A stretch of DNA of 64,000 nucleotides, from positions 1,088,074 through 1,152,073 of the forward strand of contig CAJNDT010000491.1 in the NCBI GenBank assembly GCA_905221615.1, in the 5' to 3' direction. This DNA is from Symbiodinium sp. CCMP2592. Lineage: Eukaryota > Sar > Dinophyceae > Suessiales > Symbiodiniaceae. The notes under the pieces were generated by a model. It worked only from the letters and a program-made list of their open reading frames with translations. It made no database searches and was not told the DNA's origin. Position 1 is the stretch's first letter, and each line of letters begins with the position of its first letter. Positions 1 through 11,209 of the stretch are shown piece by piece. A program made the position numbers and the translations under genes.

Positions 1-441
1 CCCGTCCGGCCAGAAGGTGTTTCCGAGGGTTTTCATTTGGGGGGATCCAGGGAACCTACATCAATCGGAGACATGCATACCTCTAAAGCGTGCAATAATT
101 GAATTCAGCTCCGCCAGCCCCATTCTGCAAAACTGTAGCGACAACCTTCGCGCTCTTATCAATCAGGAAGGTTATATCCAGGAATCAGTGCAAGTGCCTC
201 TAATCCTTGGAGAACAGAACATCAGATTTCAGCTTCCCACGGCCCGCTCTCTCCAGACAGGGTCCATGAACATCGGAACTCAGTGATGCGACATCCAAGC
301 CAAACCGTGCGGGTGGGGCAGCAGAAACTACTTGGCGCACCGCTACAGTACTTGCCACTTTTTCTCGTCATGCGTGTGAAAGCACTCGTTTAAAATTGTA
401 ACTATGGGTTTTGTATACACTTGCGAATAGCAGCTACGTGT

Positions 442-1950
442 CAAGAGAACGAGTGCCCCGTCGAAAATTGCAACCTGCAGGTCAAGAAAGACCCTCTAAC
501 CAGTGCCTGCAAAGCAATGTCGCCACAGACTTCGAAAAGGTCAGAATCTGAATTTGCAGTTTTGCCGTAAAGTTGCGGGCGCCCAACATCAAGCGGTTCA
601 GGGCCGCCACCAGACCTGAGACTCATAGGTTCTCTTCGCGTGATCCTGCTGCAAGAAAAGCGGATGCAGGTTCTGCTGGTCTTGTGCGACTGTGACCGAT
701 TGCGAACACGCCGAGGACATGTCGGGTAGGAAAGCGCTCCCAAACTTGACCGAAAATAGCTTCGACGGGGCCATTATTCGAGCGGGGCGTGTACGCAGGG
801 TTTGCGATGCCAACGTTTCGATGCCTTGGCTTGAACCGGCTTGCATGTAGGGGTTTGTTAGTGCGTTGCTTTTTGCTGAGGGGCTGCGATTGGAAAACGT
901 CAGAGCCATCAGTTCTTGCTATCTTGATGCTACGAATATCACTGCTGTTGTGCTCACCGCCTAGTCGTGCTGGTAGAATTATTGTTCTGCTTCATGTTCA
1001 ATTCCCACCTTATTCTTAAAGCCAAGCATCGGTCAGCCTTCACCGTTGACAAGTGGGTCACCACGGCAGTCTTTGTTCCAGCATTTGCTTTGACAGCTGC
1101 CTTGCTGATTCCAAGGCTGGCTATCGCTTTCTCAATCAGCTTGACTTCCTTGCGTGACGGACATGCACGGGCTGCGAGCAACCGATGCTACAAGGAAGTC
1201 GAAGCCTTGTTATCGAACAAGCAAAGTGTGCCAGACTTCTTCTGCCCAGTATCCGAATTTCAGCATAGGTTGTCCACCTGATCACACTGCACCCTCTGCT
1301 TTCGACCTAGTCGTGAAAGTGCCAAATGCAGGCAAGCCACTCCGAGTACAGTCACCTCGAAGCGGCAGCACGGGCGGTCGCATTTCTCTGTGGAGTGGAC
1401 AACGTCGCGACACTCCTGCTTTGCAGCTGGGAGAGCTTGGCAACTGTGCTTCTTCTGCACGGTCGGTGAGCCGTTGCTGTCTTGTATACGTGACGCAACT
1501 TTCTTTCTAGAGGTGCCGGTTCGGATCGGGGCTTCTCCTTGCCTGGTCTGCCTAGGCTGATTACAAGCGACCACGGGTCGACTGCGTTGCGACAGGCCTC
1601 GCAGTGAAAGCAGATCGAGTGGTCACAGACCTCGTTAGGAGACACTGGTCCGGACATCCGTGGATTTATGGCATCCGCATCTGCATCAAGCCTTGCACAC
1701 ACCCGAGGCCAATGTTGGATCATCGGCCTGGCACACTTAGACATGCAGTCGACAAGGACGCCTTTGTCAGCGCTGCTCTCCATCACCGGGCTGCCGACAT
1801 TCAAGTCGCACGTGACCGCGCAGTCCTGCCTTTGCTCGCAGCTGCTCCGCGAATGAGCTTACTTGATGTAGAAAGGTGGCTCGCTCTTGCCTTGAACACG
1901 GCATTCTCGCGGAAAGGCCGCTTGAGCTTTGCAAGGAGGCTTGAGCCAAG
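442..1950 (-). pseudogene. possible remnants of a retroelement integrase
   Basis: Several short minus-strand reading frames, broken by stops and frame changes, carry integrase-like patterns. Near 735-790 the frame reads AYTPRSNNGPVEAIFGQVW, which resembles the PRSNG-VE stretch near the last catalytic Glu of retroelement integrases. Near 1584-1612 another frame reads FHCEACRNA, resembling the Cys pair of an integrase zinc-binding region. The order on the minus strand (Cys pair upstream, PRSN motif downstream) is as expected. No full domain or complete DDE triad is visible, so this is a weak call. The plus-strand frame at 17-286 showed nothing recognisable. Confidence 0.28.
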
Positions 1951-2182
1951 CAGCTGGAAACCGTATGCGACTCTGACACATTGTGACAACTCGGACAAGC
2001 AGGTGCGGTTTCCGAGCTCGCGCGCCCTGCATCGTCATCGGCCGGTCGGACACCTTCACTTCCGTCATCGCGCCAACACCTCGGGAAAAAAGCTTGACTA
2101 ACGAACGCAGGAGAAGCAAGGCTTTTGCAGAGTCTCTAGACTCTGGACGTGGTATTTGCACTCGGCTCGTCATCTTCAACTC

Positions 2183-2345
2183 CTAGTCATATAATTTCTC
2201 TGATGAACTGAAAAAAACACTGTTGATATACACATTGCAGTCACTACCGACCACCGCCAGCTCTTCTTGCCCCCTCTCGAAAAGGCACTGTTGAACAGAC
2301 TGCACGACTTGCAGGGAGCCGATGACATCGTAGAGGCACGAAGCC
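2183..2345 (-). CDS. possible terminal exon of an unknown gene
   Basis: A minus-strand frame runs to a TAG stop at 2183-2185 and encodes a hydrophobic and polar mix ending FFSSSEKLYD. It reads more like protein than the other frames here. No upstream partner exon could be placed and no family is recognised. Confidence 0.25.
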
Positions 2346-2349
2346 GGAG

Positions 2350-3270
2350 TTGTGAGAGCCGAGAAGCACAGAGTGTGGCTTGAGATTCGGAGGCCATCCG
2401 GGGCACATGGCTCTTCCGGTTGGAAACTTGCACTACCAAGGGCTGGACACGGCTGGAGCTCTGAGCCCTCGGCCCAAGACAGGTTGTGCGGCCGTGCCCT
2501 GGCGTGTGCGGGAAGCGCTCATTCCTCACCGCGGGAATGGATCCCACAACTCGAGTGTGGCACGGCAATGTCAATGGGCACAGGCTGGGGCCCGGGCGCC
2601 CACCCTGAGCTGTTGGTACCTTCAGTCTAGCCGTTTGCTGCGATTTCCAGAACCTGCCGAACTGAGACTGAGAGGGCTGCTCGACCGGTTTGGCCCATGG
2701 GGTTCTGGGTCCTGAGGACAAGTCTTCATCCACAAAGCCTGCATGAATGATGCCAGAGCTCCGGGCCCTCCCATTTGTGTGCCTGGGCGCATGGTGGCCT
2801 CAGCAGGGCATCGCACAATGCACGGGCGGCCCGTTTGCATCACTTGTGAAAGTCTGTCGCCTGCACCGGGCCAAGGCCACCGGTGCTCATCCCCGGTGCA
2901 GCCCTCGAAAGCAGAAGCAATACAGAAGCTTGGAAGCTGCGCCTCTTCGGACGGTGAAGGCTCGGGCACTGGGCCCATCCCGCGGCTCTGCGGTCTTCCA
3001 GGCGAGGCCATTGTTCTAAGTCACAAAATTCACAGGTCTTCTCTGCAAGCCGTCTCGCACGGTGCTCCCACACCAAACTGAATCCAAGGCTCCTAAAGCT
3101 CCCAACAGGCTCTGGGCACAGTGGGGCACCACTTCTAACCCGGCTGTGAGCCCCAGGTACCAGATCGAAGGCACGTGAAGCATCATAAGCATGCATGCCT
3201 GGCATGCATGGCATGTCACCAGGCCGCCAGCACTACAGCACTGAGCTTGTTGCGAAGAACAGGCTCACAG
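2350..3270. other. no recognisable gene
   Basis: Open frames exist on both strands (for example a minus frame at 2622-3011 and a plus frame at 2743-3081), but none shows a domain, repeated motif or convincing splice context. Probably intergenic DNA downstream of the EF-hand gene. Confidence 0.4.
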
Positions 3271-3277
3271 TTTCAGG

Positions 3278-3500
3278 TTAGTTGCGTTGCCGAAAGGCCT
3301 GCTGAACGGCTTCGTGGTCGCGTTCCAGGGCTGCGAGAAGGTCCTCCAGCTCCGACTGCAATTTGCAACGGGCATTCCCGATCATCGCGAATCCCTGCGC
3401 AGGTCCTCGATGCGCTTGCTGTCCTCCAAGACCTTGACGGCTTCAGCAGCCGCAGCCTGCAGATGCGACGGTTGCTGTGTCAGCTTGCGGCAGATGCCAT
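3278..3500 (-). CDS. EF-hand gene, terminal exon with a frame change
   Basis: The exon begins after acceptor AG at 3502-3501, in phase with the preceding exon (a G joined to AT gives Asp), and reads GICRKLTQQPSHLQAAAAEA followed by a charged helix. About 110 nt in, near 3400, this frame meets a stop, while the frame one base away continues as FAMIGNARCKLQSELEDLL and then a second charged helix to a TAA at 3278-3280. The two halves read as one coiled-coil tail, so a 1-nt indel, an assembly error or a tiny unseen intron separates them. Confidence 0.6.
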
Positions 3501-6500
3501 CTGACGCCAGAATACAACAAGCAAGTGAGGGGAGAGGAGTATGTCCCACTCCGAGCCTCTCCATCAGAGCTGTGTAGATAGCTCATGATGCAAAGGAACC
3601 TGTCCCCGCAACAACCGGTTTGAGGAGACCTGCAAGGACTAGCATAGCCCGCCTGGCGAAATCCAGGAATTCGTCATGCCGAAGAACGCCGTCCCCATGC
3701 AGATCGAAAATGGAGGTGAAGGCTTCGCACCTGAGCTACATTAGCAAATTCTTAAGATGACAAGACCTTCAACAATGTGGAGAAACATCCCAAGCAAAGG
3801 TGATCAAGGATAGCCGTGTCGCTGCTGCTGTGTGACAGCGAACGGCTGAGAAGAGGAGAGCGAGACGATGATGTCGAAGAGCCTGGGCCGAACTTTGATC
3901 GCCCAGCAAGTTTGCACTCAGCAACTTGCAGCATCCTAAACACTTCGGGTCACACGACCAGTAGCTGTGTTTAGGACCCTGTCCACCTCCTCGGTGGCTT
4001 TTTCACGTGCACTTTCGAGCAAGCTTAGCAGCTGGCTCTGCGGGTTCCAACACTCCACTTCCATCCTGACGAGACTGAACTGCGCATGGCTGCGCATGGT
4101 TGCTCCAACAACGAGGAGGCGATGCAGTAGCCTTGTCAAGAGCCTTGAACTGGTCGGAGAACTGTGTCACCTCCGAAGCTCCAAGTGCTTCGGCTGAGTC
4201 TGACTTCTCCGTGAACATTCTTTCAAGTGTGCGAAATCTCTCCCTGCAGCTGTTCAAGCATGCCAGGCACTCGAAACGCTGGCTCACCAATTCGCTGTAG
4301 ACGGCCTCAGCTGGTCGTATGCGCCGAGGCTCTCACCGCAGGCATCAAACGAGAATTTATGGCCGAAGCTTCTGGCAGTAGAGGCATGACCTGCAAACTG
4401 AGATGCACAGGTCAGAAGCGTACAACCGGCGGGCTCAAGCCTTAATAATGGCATCGCGGTCTCTTTGCAGCTGGTGCAAGAGACGGTCCACCGCGCGACT
4501 GCTCTTGTCGACCTGAGAGTCGGTGCAAGGGATCACCGTCACGAGGATGAAAGAAACTCGCTCCAGGCCTCCACCTCCTGCTTCGCCTGCTGGCCCTCTG
4601 GAGTTTCCATGAAGGCCCTGAGCTGCAACGCTGCAATCTGCCCGAGACTTCTTCGAGCCCAGCGGAGCCCAGACTGGCCCAGGCTCCCGGCATGATCATC
4701 ATATAACGCACCTTTGTCCCGAAAAGCAGATATTGCTCAGATGACTCCCAGATGCCTTTTGTCCTACCGAATTCGGCGTTGGGGCCCTCGCGAAATTCAC
4801 AAACTCGTGCTTCGCAATGATCTGTGCAAGCAAAGGCAGGTCTGCTCATTGCAAGGCTGATTCTGCCCTGGATGCATGACGCCCTCACCAAGAATGCTTC
4901 TCGAACTAGCAACTGCTGCGGCGTTGCAGTCTCATTTCATCTGAGGCTCGCACACCATTTCTGTCGATATCGAAAAGGTCGACGAACTTCTTGCAGTGCT
5001 CTTCGGTGAGAACGAACGCGTGTGCCTGCGGCAGACAGTGGGTTCGGTTGAGGTCTTCTCGTCCGCAAGCCGCAGGATGCCGCAGGCCTGGGTCAAGTCC
5101 TGAACGATGGGGAGCAGCTCCGCAGGCTCCAGAGTGCCGTTGCCGTCCTCGCAGGCAGGTGCCCTTCGTGCAGGCCTCACAGGGCCACAGGGCCTTGGCT
5201 TGGTGTCCCTGTCCTTGTCCAGCTGTGTGAAGAATTCATCGCACGACAGCTCGAACTCCGGACTCGAAAGCTCGTCGATGAGGGACTCGGAATAACACCG
5301 CTATCATTGGTTTGCACCAGGTGTTCTTTCCCTTCGCTAGCTGCCACGGCTTCAATTCCCACAATACGTAAATGAAAAGGCCCTGGCCTGTGGGAGGAAG
5401 GGCAGCACATCCCAAACCATCTCAGAGCCTGGTCTAGAATTGCAACGAGCTACAAGACAAATCAGAAACTGAGTACCTGGCCCTGTCTGAGCCCCTGCAA
5501 GACAGACTCCATCTTTTCTTGACCGAGCATAACGTCGGCCATCAAGGCATCCTGCCGACTCAGCCAGCGCCGCAAAAGCTCCCCGTCACTCCGAGCCCGA
5601 TCCTGATTCTCCACGAGGTAGGTGAGATATCCCATGACGATGCAGTAGCGCGCCAGCAGCAAAAACTCGGCAGGCCTGCTTCACAACAACTGGCTGACCG
5701 AAATATTCTGCAATGACTGATCCAAGTAGAAGACGTCACCGAATTCTTCAGCTCTCGATCCTTGCACGCAGCCGAACGATATTCGATCATCTTGCAAGGC
5801 ATGCCGCTAGCACCGTCTCCCCACAACCTGTCAGAGCGCGTCAGCCGAGACGCCCATCGGCTCATAAAATGGTTGCACTGCTCCTCGCTGATTTTGAAGG
5901 GGTGTACCTTTTCCGAAAACGGACGTTTATTGGAGACTCTCACAGATCGTCGCGGTGCCTGGATCAGCTGGTTTATCACCTTGAGCTCGAGCAAGTTACA
6001 TGATCCGAGTCGGAGGTTCCGGAGATTTTTGAGGCCGCCACCGGCACTAACATGCCTGGAGGCACCGTGCTACCGGCATCGCAGTCCTCGCCAGCTGCGG
6101 CCTGAATGTTACGATGCGCCCCATTCGTCTCCTTCCAGAAAAACAACCAGCTCTCAGGCCTTGAAGCCATCCATGCAAGCCTGATAGCTTCGAGCACACG
6201 AACACCGCATCCACAATGCCAAACGCCAAACACCCGGCTCAGCCTTTTGAAAGTCAAGGCTGGTGATTTCCTTAGCTTGGTTGCAACGTCTGGCAAGCTC
6301 AAGAAGGACTCCGACAGCCAGAGCTGAGTTGGCAGCCCAGTAGAGCGGCTTGGGCAACTGTTGCAACACTTCTTGCAAGAAGTCCGGATCCTCCAGACAG
6401 CGAGGCATTGTTTCTGCACCCTCCCTGTGGACCAGACCCTGGGATGAAGATTCTTTCAAGCACAAGGGAGCCTCATCGAGCATCTGCAGGAGCACCTGAT

Positions 6501-9394
6501 TCCTGTCAGCACCCTGAGCAACGTCGGTGGCCTTCTTTGAGACCTTCGAGCGGCGCTGTGCTTGAAAACTTTTGACAAGCTTTTCCTGGGTTTCCCCACA
6601 TCTTGTCCCTCCTCCGTGTTCGTGAGGAAGTTCATGACTGGCAGGCAGCAGGCACTAGACAGCTACTGAGCTCTCCGAGAGCATTCTCATCTTGCAGCGT
6701 CTGCAAACAATAGTCCAGAAGCAGGATGCAACGCAGCACAACTGTTGCCAGGTGGCGCCGCGGATGGGCCGAACATACAACATCACGATTTCGCATTTAC
6801 ATCTGCAACCAGCATGTCAAACCAATGGCGACACCACTGCATGAGCATGTACGCACATACATGAAGACAGACATGCAGCCACGCATCCATGCAGACAAAC
6901 ATCCAAATATGCAGACATACACCAAGACACTGCTGGACGGATAGGTAGATAGATGTGGTTAGGTAGATGCATAAGAAAATAAGTAGATACGAAAATGGGG
7001 AGGTAGATAGATACATAGACAGATAGATGCTTAGACAAATCGGCGGATAGGGAGATAGGTGGATGGGTAGATGGGTTGACAGGTCGATACATAGTAGATG
7101 AAAGGTAGGTCCACAGTGCATAGCTACATAGAGACGGAACACATAGAGACAAAGGCACAAAGATACCCACACATTGAAACGAACCAGCAAGCAATTATAA
7201 TACATGCATGCATGCAGTCGTTGCATACACACATCTGTCCATCCATCGTCCGATCCTTCTGTTAGTAGGATTTATCTTGAGCGCTTTCTCGAGGTCTACG
7301 CGCATAAATCTTGCTGAACACACAGACATACACAACAAACCTGCCTCTGAATTTGTTGTGTGCTTGATTGTTAGTATTCGCGCATGTAGTCATGCATCCC
7401 GTTTGCATGTATCTTCGCGTTATGTGTGTACTGGGTACTGTATGTATGTATACATGCTCATGTATGTGCAATATTTATATGTATATATATATATATATAT
7501 GCATGAATGGATGGATGGATGGATGGATGGAAGACCGGACGAGGCCAAATAAAGCAACTGCACTCTGAGAATGCTGCCCGTCAGAAACTGTGCAAACTCT
7601 ATGAACTCATCCCGCCTCGGCTGCATGCAAAAACCCTCATCCATTTATGCAATTATCCGGTCCTACACAAGCTAGCTCAGAAGAACCGAGCTGGAGACTT
7701 GATGACCCCGTTTCCATCTGTGTCAAAAAGCGACGTGAACCTTGCCCATGCTGAGGAGCTTGCAGTGAACGACGCAGACTTGCTTGACCGATTGAGCTCC
7801 GAGCCTTTGACAGCGCTCTTCGGTGATCGCCACGCCGTGCTCCTAGACAAGCAGGGCAGGGCTGCCGCATGCTGCCGCATGCTGGCGCTTGCTGATTGGG
7901 GGCGCTATCAGGCCTCCGTCTGACAGATGGCCTGGATAATGGGGATCAGCTCAACCGGCTCCAGGCTGCCACTACCGTCCGCGTCAAGACCATCGAATTG
8001 CTCATGGCAAGCCTCCACCACGGCATGCCGTGGTCTTTGCTGTGCAAGAAACTCACCCGCCGAGCCGCAGCGCGCCTCCTCAAACTCTTTGCTGGTAAGG
8101 TGATTCACCAGCCATTCTGGAAGAAAGGGGATGATGCTCCAGAGCCGCTCCTGCCGTTTCGAGCGTTTGAGGCAGACAAGGCCTTCAGGGGCCCTTTGCC
8201 TTGTCTGCCTCGATCATCTTTATCAAGTCCTCTCAGGCAGAATCCAACATCTGCTGACATAGCAGCCCTGTCCTGCCTGGAAAGATCGATCTGCAAGCTC
8301 TGCCTGCTGGCAGGCAAGCAAAAGCACGCCAACGCGAGCAGGTGAAACGCTGACCCACCTTTTGGATCATGTCTTTTCCTTCCTGTCACCGTCCGAGAGT
8401 GGCTGGTCGTTGAATCAGGTGGGGTGGAATCCGCACAGCGTCTGGAGTCAGGTGCCTGACTCTCTAACCATCCGGCAACTGTGACAAACTGCACCATCTG
8501 GGTGAATTCTGCAATGTTGATCAGGCCGTCCTTCAACGAAAAAACCCGAGCTGCAGCTTCCAGCTGGTTGCAACGCAATGTCTGCTGTTAGCCAAGAGCA
8601 GTCTCCTGGTTGGAGTCGAACATGTCTGCAAACTTCCTGGCTCCACGGAGAAGACGGAGCGTAGACACAGGCGCAAAACTGACATGCATGTGACGAAGTC
8701 CTGCATTGCTCAGTTGATATAGAATCTTTTTGAGCCCGACTTAGCTCAACCTCGTCAGATGAAACTTTACAGGGTCAACTAAATACTGCTCGTTCACGAG
8801 GATGGTGCAATGACCGGGATGAGGTCGTCAGAGGTCAGCTCACCTGCAAGACTTGAGTCGGAACTTAACCGTGACTTCAGTCTGCTTCTGGTCCCCTGCC
8901 GCGGTCTTCCACATCCAGAGCCCTGAATTTCTCATCGCACCTGAGAGGTGCCAACTGGAATTGCTGCGACAAGAGACCGCAATGATGCTCGGCGGTATTC
9001 TCGGCCAAGCACAGGGTAGAGAACTCCGTGCTTGCTAGGTTCACGCGCAGCTGCTCCGGAATAAATGGCAGCACCTTTCGGCGCAACACACAGTCGCCTG
9101 CACGCCGCTCCGATACCGGTGTGAGCCGCCGACTATCTCCAAGTTATTGCTGGCAGCTTCCAATGTCATCAAGAGCGTCTCCACCTTCTTCGCTCTCAGA
9201 CACGGCTCAGGCGAGTCTGAAAACAGGCCCCGATTCCAAGCCTTTGAACAACCAGACGCTCCAGCAGCCTTCTGCTGCATCCTCATGTGCTCGCGGACCT
9301 GAAATTCCATTGTCAGCAAAGCTTCCAAAACTTGCTGTGCCAACTGAGGGGAGGTCGCTGGACCGACGTCGCTTGGCCTGCATGTCAGCATCAC
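3278..9394 (-). CDS. multi-EF-hand calcium-binding protein (many exons)
   Basis: The gene is defined by repeated pairs of EF-hand helices and loops scattered over 6 kb, all on the minus strand and in one order. Each module has a helix-rich stretch, a first hand ending in a LEPxELxPIxxx helix, and a second hand introduced by a (S/T)EEQC or TEERC helix. Clear loops are DADGSGSLEPVE, DTDGNGVI, DIDRNGVRASDE and DLHGDGVLRHDE. EF-hands of this kind bind calcium through the acidic residues at loop positions 1, 3, 5 and 12. Many apparent frameshifts disappear if 57-71-nt GC-AG introns are removed. Not every exon is resolved; the N-terminus near 9,394 and several linkers are approximate. The protein is probably a soluble calcium sensor or scaffold; its partner is unknown. 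Confidence 0.7.
3630..3730 (-). CDS. EF-hand gene, exon with a canonical second hand
   Basis: This 101-nt exon encodes CEAFTSIFDLHGDGVLRHDE and then a hydrophobic exit helix. The loop has Asp, Gly-Asp-Gly and a final Glu as in functional EF-hands; position 3 is His rather than Asp, which could weaken binding. Splice sites: acceptor AG at 3732-3731 and donor GT at 3629-3628. The following intron (3501-3629) is GT-AG, one of only two such introns placed in the window. Confidence 0.8.
4003..4290 (-). CDS. EF-hand gene, helix plus first-hand exons
   Basis: A helical stretch (CRERFRTLERMF ... SDQFKALDK) is followed after a candidate 57-nt GC-AG intron at 4075-4131 by SRQDGSGVLEPAEP, an EF-hand loop and exit helix. 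A neighbouring frame carries another helix (LLSLLESAREKATEEVDRVL) that would fit directly after the hand, so the exact 3' boundary is unresolved. The loop start is irregular compared with the other hands, suggesting weak or lost calcium binding. Confidence 0.5.
   Translation of the reverse strand: MVSQRFECLACLNSCRERFRTLERMFTEKSDSAEALGASEVTQFSDQFKALDKATASPPRCWSNHAQPCAVQSRQDGSGVLEPAEPAAKLARKCT
4440..4690 (-). CDS. EF-hand gene, probable linker-helix exons
   Basis: Two minus frames each give a charged helix without loops: RAFMETPEGQQAKQEVEAW and, nearer the 3' end, SSRAVDRLLHQLQRDRDAII. They sit where the inter-module helix of this protein is expected. The frame change between them suggests another short intron, but no pair of sites could be chosen with certainty. 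Confidence 0.4.
4935..5180 (-). CDS. EF-hand gene, paired hands split by a 62-nt GC-AG intron
   Basis: The first hand reads EDGNGTLEPAELLPIVQDL and the second AFVLTEEHCKKFVDLFDIDR followed by NGVRASDE. They lie in different frames. Removing 5026-5087 (donor GC at 5087-5086, acceptor AG at 5027-5026) joins ...QDLTQ to AHAFVLTEEHC in one frame, which is the expected linker between paired hands. Loop 2 has Asp, Asp, Asn and Glu at ligand positions, so it is probably functional. Confidence 0.75.
5476..5662 (-). CDS. EF-hand gene, helical linker exon
   Basis: The frame encodes an amphipathic, Leu- and charge-rich segment (ARYCIVMGYLTYLVENQDRA ... LGQEKMESVLQGLRQ) without an EF loop. A CAG followed by GTACTC near 5475 offers a canonical donor. 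Similar linker helices separate the other modules of this gene. Confidence 0.5.
5840..5994 (-). CDS. EF-hand gene, entering helix of a second hand
   Basis: The minus frame contains KVHPFKISEEQCNHFM, which matches the helix that introduces the second hand in the other modules. The loop expected after it is not in the same frame; a degenerate continuation (FGDVFYLDQ) lies downstream in another frame near 5,700. This module may be decayed or split by an unplaced intron. Confidence 0.5.
6154..6495 (-). CDS. EF-hand gene, probable helical exon
   Basis: A 113-codon open minus frame gives a helix-rich sequence (CLEDPDFLQEVLQQLPKPLY, then LLELARRCNQAKEITSL). It has no loop motif of its own. It is assigned to the EF-hand gene by position and by likeness to other inter-module segments. 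Confidence 0.4.
   Translation of the reverse strand: MLLQMLDEAPLCLKESSSQGLVHREGAETMPRCLEDPDFLQEVLQQLPKPLYWAANSALAVGVLLELARRCNQAKEITSLDFQKAEPGVWRLALWMRCSCARSYQACMDGFKA
6930..7160. repeat. degenerate GATA/GGTA repeat
   Basis: Imperfect TAGATAGATG-like and GGTAGATAG-like units run for over 200 bp inside what is probably an intron of the EF-hand gene. Long open frames on the minus strand here are products of the repeat. Confidence 0.75.
7478..7536. repeat. TA and GGAT microsatellites
   Basis: About ten TA units are followed within a few bases by six to seven GGAT units. Lies in non-coding DNA between EF-hand modules. Confidence 0.9.
7680..8108 (-). CDS. EF-hand gene, paired hands with a 38-nt microexon
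   Basis: The first hand reads FDGLDADGSGSLEPVELIPI, with Asp, Asp, Ser and Glu ligands intact. Donor GC at 7913-7912 and acceptor AG at 7844-7843 remove 71 nt. The next exon (7805-7842, 38 nt) encodes EHGVAITEERCQ and ends in phase 2. Donor GC at 7804-7803 and acceptor AG at 7742-7741 remove 64 nt, giving RFTSLFDTDGNGVIK. The joined product is a textbook hand pair, although none of the three pieces shares a frame in the genomic DNA. This is the strongest evidence that the short GC-AG introns are real. Confidence 0.8.
8440..8578 (-). CDS. EF-hand gene, second-hand exon
   Basis: The frame reads VFSLKDGLINIAEFTQMVQF followed by VTVAGWLE. It keeps the central Gly-hydrophobic core and final Glu of an EF loop but lacks the usual first Asp-x-Asp, so binding is doubtful. 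The GWL ending resembles the exit helix of paired hands. Confidence 0.6.
8730..9394 (-). CDS. EF-hand gene, N-terminal helices and degenerate first hand
   Basis: The 9041-9394 frame has a helix (QLAQQVLEALLTMEFQVREH) and KKVETLLMTLEAASNNLEIV. Frames at 8,877-8,990 and 8,740-8,830 hold FRALDVEDRGRGPEADE and ELTSDDLIPVI, which look like parts of a weak first hand. No certain start codon was found; a Met at 9394 opens the frame. Treat the 5' end as unresolved. Confidence 0.4.
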
Positions 9395-9399
9395 GCAAC

Positions 9400-10820
9400 T
9401 TGGGCTTTAATTCGTTTCGAGGCACAGGTAAAGCACTGTGCGCAGGGCTAGCAATCAGCACCTATTGGGATCTATCTGGCACTTCGGCCTTGTACAGCTC
9501 CTTTGACATCTCCGAGTCGGGATCAGGCGAAGCAGTACCACCTGAAGCTGCGAAGCAATACAGATGAAGATGGCATCTCGGTGTAAGGCACTGCTCTAAA
9601 CAGGCTTGTACCTGCTAGATGTTGCCACAGTGGCATCGCATGCCGGATGTCCGGGACTCCTGAGAATGAGGCAGTATGGACTTGCTGCGCCATCAGCCTC
9701 AAGGGGCAGCTTCTCAGAAGGCGTCGCAAGACATGAGCATGTCATATGCCTAGCTTGCAGAATGCAGAATGCCTTTTTCGGAAGTTGAAAGGTGGCGACG
9801 AAAGCGGGCGACATGAAACAAAGGCATATTAGTGCACCCTCTCCCCTTCACCCTCCGTGCCCACACCCTCCCGATCCCCTATACACGCCCCGTCTGCTGC
9901 GTCAAAGGACCCGAAGGACAGACCCAACTGCTAATTGATAAAACTTTGCAAGCCCTTGGGCAGCTTTCGCAACTTGATGAGATCATGAGGGCAAAAATCA
10001 AAGCAGTGCGGCCTCTCCCTTCGCTTTGACCTTAGTCACGAGGAAACAAGATGAGCAAGGACCCAAAGCACTTGCAGTAAGGCACAGTCCTGAGATGACT
10101 CGATGACTCCAGGCTTTCGCTGCTTTTGGCCAGTCTCCGCTGAGCAGAATTGGTGCCAGCAGCGGGTCTAAAGAATATCCATGGGTCTCTTGAAATTTAG
10201 GCATCACCGCCACAGCTAATTAGGCATGCAGGTGTCCCACTCAGAAGCACGACGAGTGGAGCTTCGGTAAACTTCCGCAGCTTACGCTTCATCACACTCG
10301 GCTGCCCAACCACTCTTCGAGTCTAATGCATCTACATCAATGTCACCAATGACTCCTGCACAAGTGCAATAAGATAACAGCAGGTCAGCACACAAAGATC
10401 ACTGCTATGAAGTCGAAGCAGAAGGGCAAAACTCGCATCGGCCGCTCGTGTATCGATGCGAACCACTCATTAAGCACATGACGGCGGCACTGCCCACAGC
10501 AAGGAGGGAGTGCCACCATGGCTGCATCCGTCCCATCGGTCTTTCCGGTGGCCTCCTATGCAGGCTGTACATTGGGCCTCTTCCGATGGTGATGCTGTGC
10601 CTTTGTGAAACAGGCTTGCGCTCGAAACAAGCTTGGTGGCTTCCGCTTCAAACGTGCAACCATGCATTCCACGGCTGCAAGCTCTATGCCTCTATGCCAT
10701 GCCAGCCCGAGTAATCAGTTCTCATAACCTGGCCCACGGAAGTTGTTTGACCATTCATCAGGCCACGATCACTGATCAGGAAAGCTGTACATATTCACGG
10801 CCACACACATGCCGGGCCTT
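9400..10820. other. intergenic region, no recognised gene
   Basis: Short frames on both strands, none with a family pattern. It lies between the C26 gene (ending at 10,826) and the 5' end of the EF-hand gene and would hold that gene's upstream sequences. No promoter motif could be identified. Confidence 0.4.
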
Positions 10821-10825
10821 CAAAT

Positions 10826-11209
10826 CTAAAAGTTTCTGGACTTCCTGAAGTTCTTGCAAGCTGTCAAGAAGTCTTCGTAGACGATCTTGCATCCAGGGTA
10901 GTCATCCATCATGCGCTCAGGATGGAACTGCAATCCGACCATGAAGCGCCCCTGCGACGGATTGTAGCGCTCGTCGTAGAATCCTTCAAGAACCCCGTCA
11001 GGAGCGTACGCCATTGGCTTCAAACCCTTTCCCAACGTGCGCACTCCCTGGTGATGATACGAGTTCACACTGAGCTCGTCGGTGTCAACAAGGGACTTGT
11101 CGAACCATGATGCAAGAGGAGTGTCTGGCAACACTCTGATGGGATGACGGTGGCTGTCGTAGGTTGGATCACTGGCATCCTTGAGATGCACAACTGCATT
11201 TGGAACCTC
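10826..11209 (-). CDS. C26 gene, last exon with catalytic His and Glu
   Basis: Begins after acceptor AG at 11211-11210 and ends at TAG 10826-10828. It contains HRHPIRVLPDTPLASWF, the family signature VNSYHHQGV, and QFHPERM with the catalytic His and Glu. The upstream exon ends ...EKEWP at 12535; the only in-phase join I found uses a GA donor at 12534-12533. Confidence 0.85.
   Translation of the reverse strand, partial: EVPNAVVHLKDASDPTYDSHRHPIRVLPDTPLASWFDKSLVDTDELSVNSYHHQGVRTLGKGLKPMAYAPDGVLEGFYDERYNPSQGRFMVGLQFHPERMMDDYPGCKIVYEDFLTACKNFRKSRNF

Noticed and set aside
5026-5087. Frameshift (pseudogene) in the EF-hand pair
   Set aside because: Removing a 62-nt GC-AG segment restores a perfect linker, so an intron is more likely.
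7741-7913. Multiple frameshifts in EF-hand module
   Set aside because: Two short GC-AG introns and a 38-nt exon explain all frame changes.
9832-10029. Plus-strand ORF with a helix-like sequence (QLLIDKTLQALGQLSQLDEI)
   Set aside because: Short, isolated, opposite to all host genes; no supporting motif.
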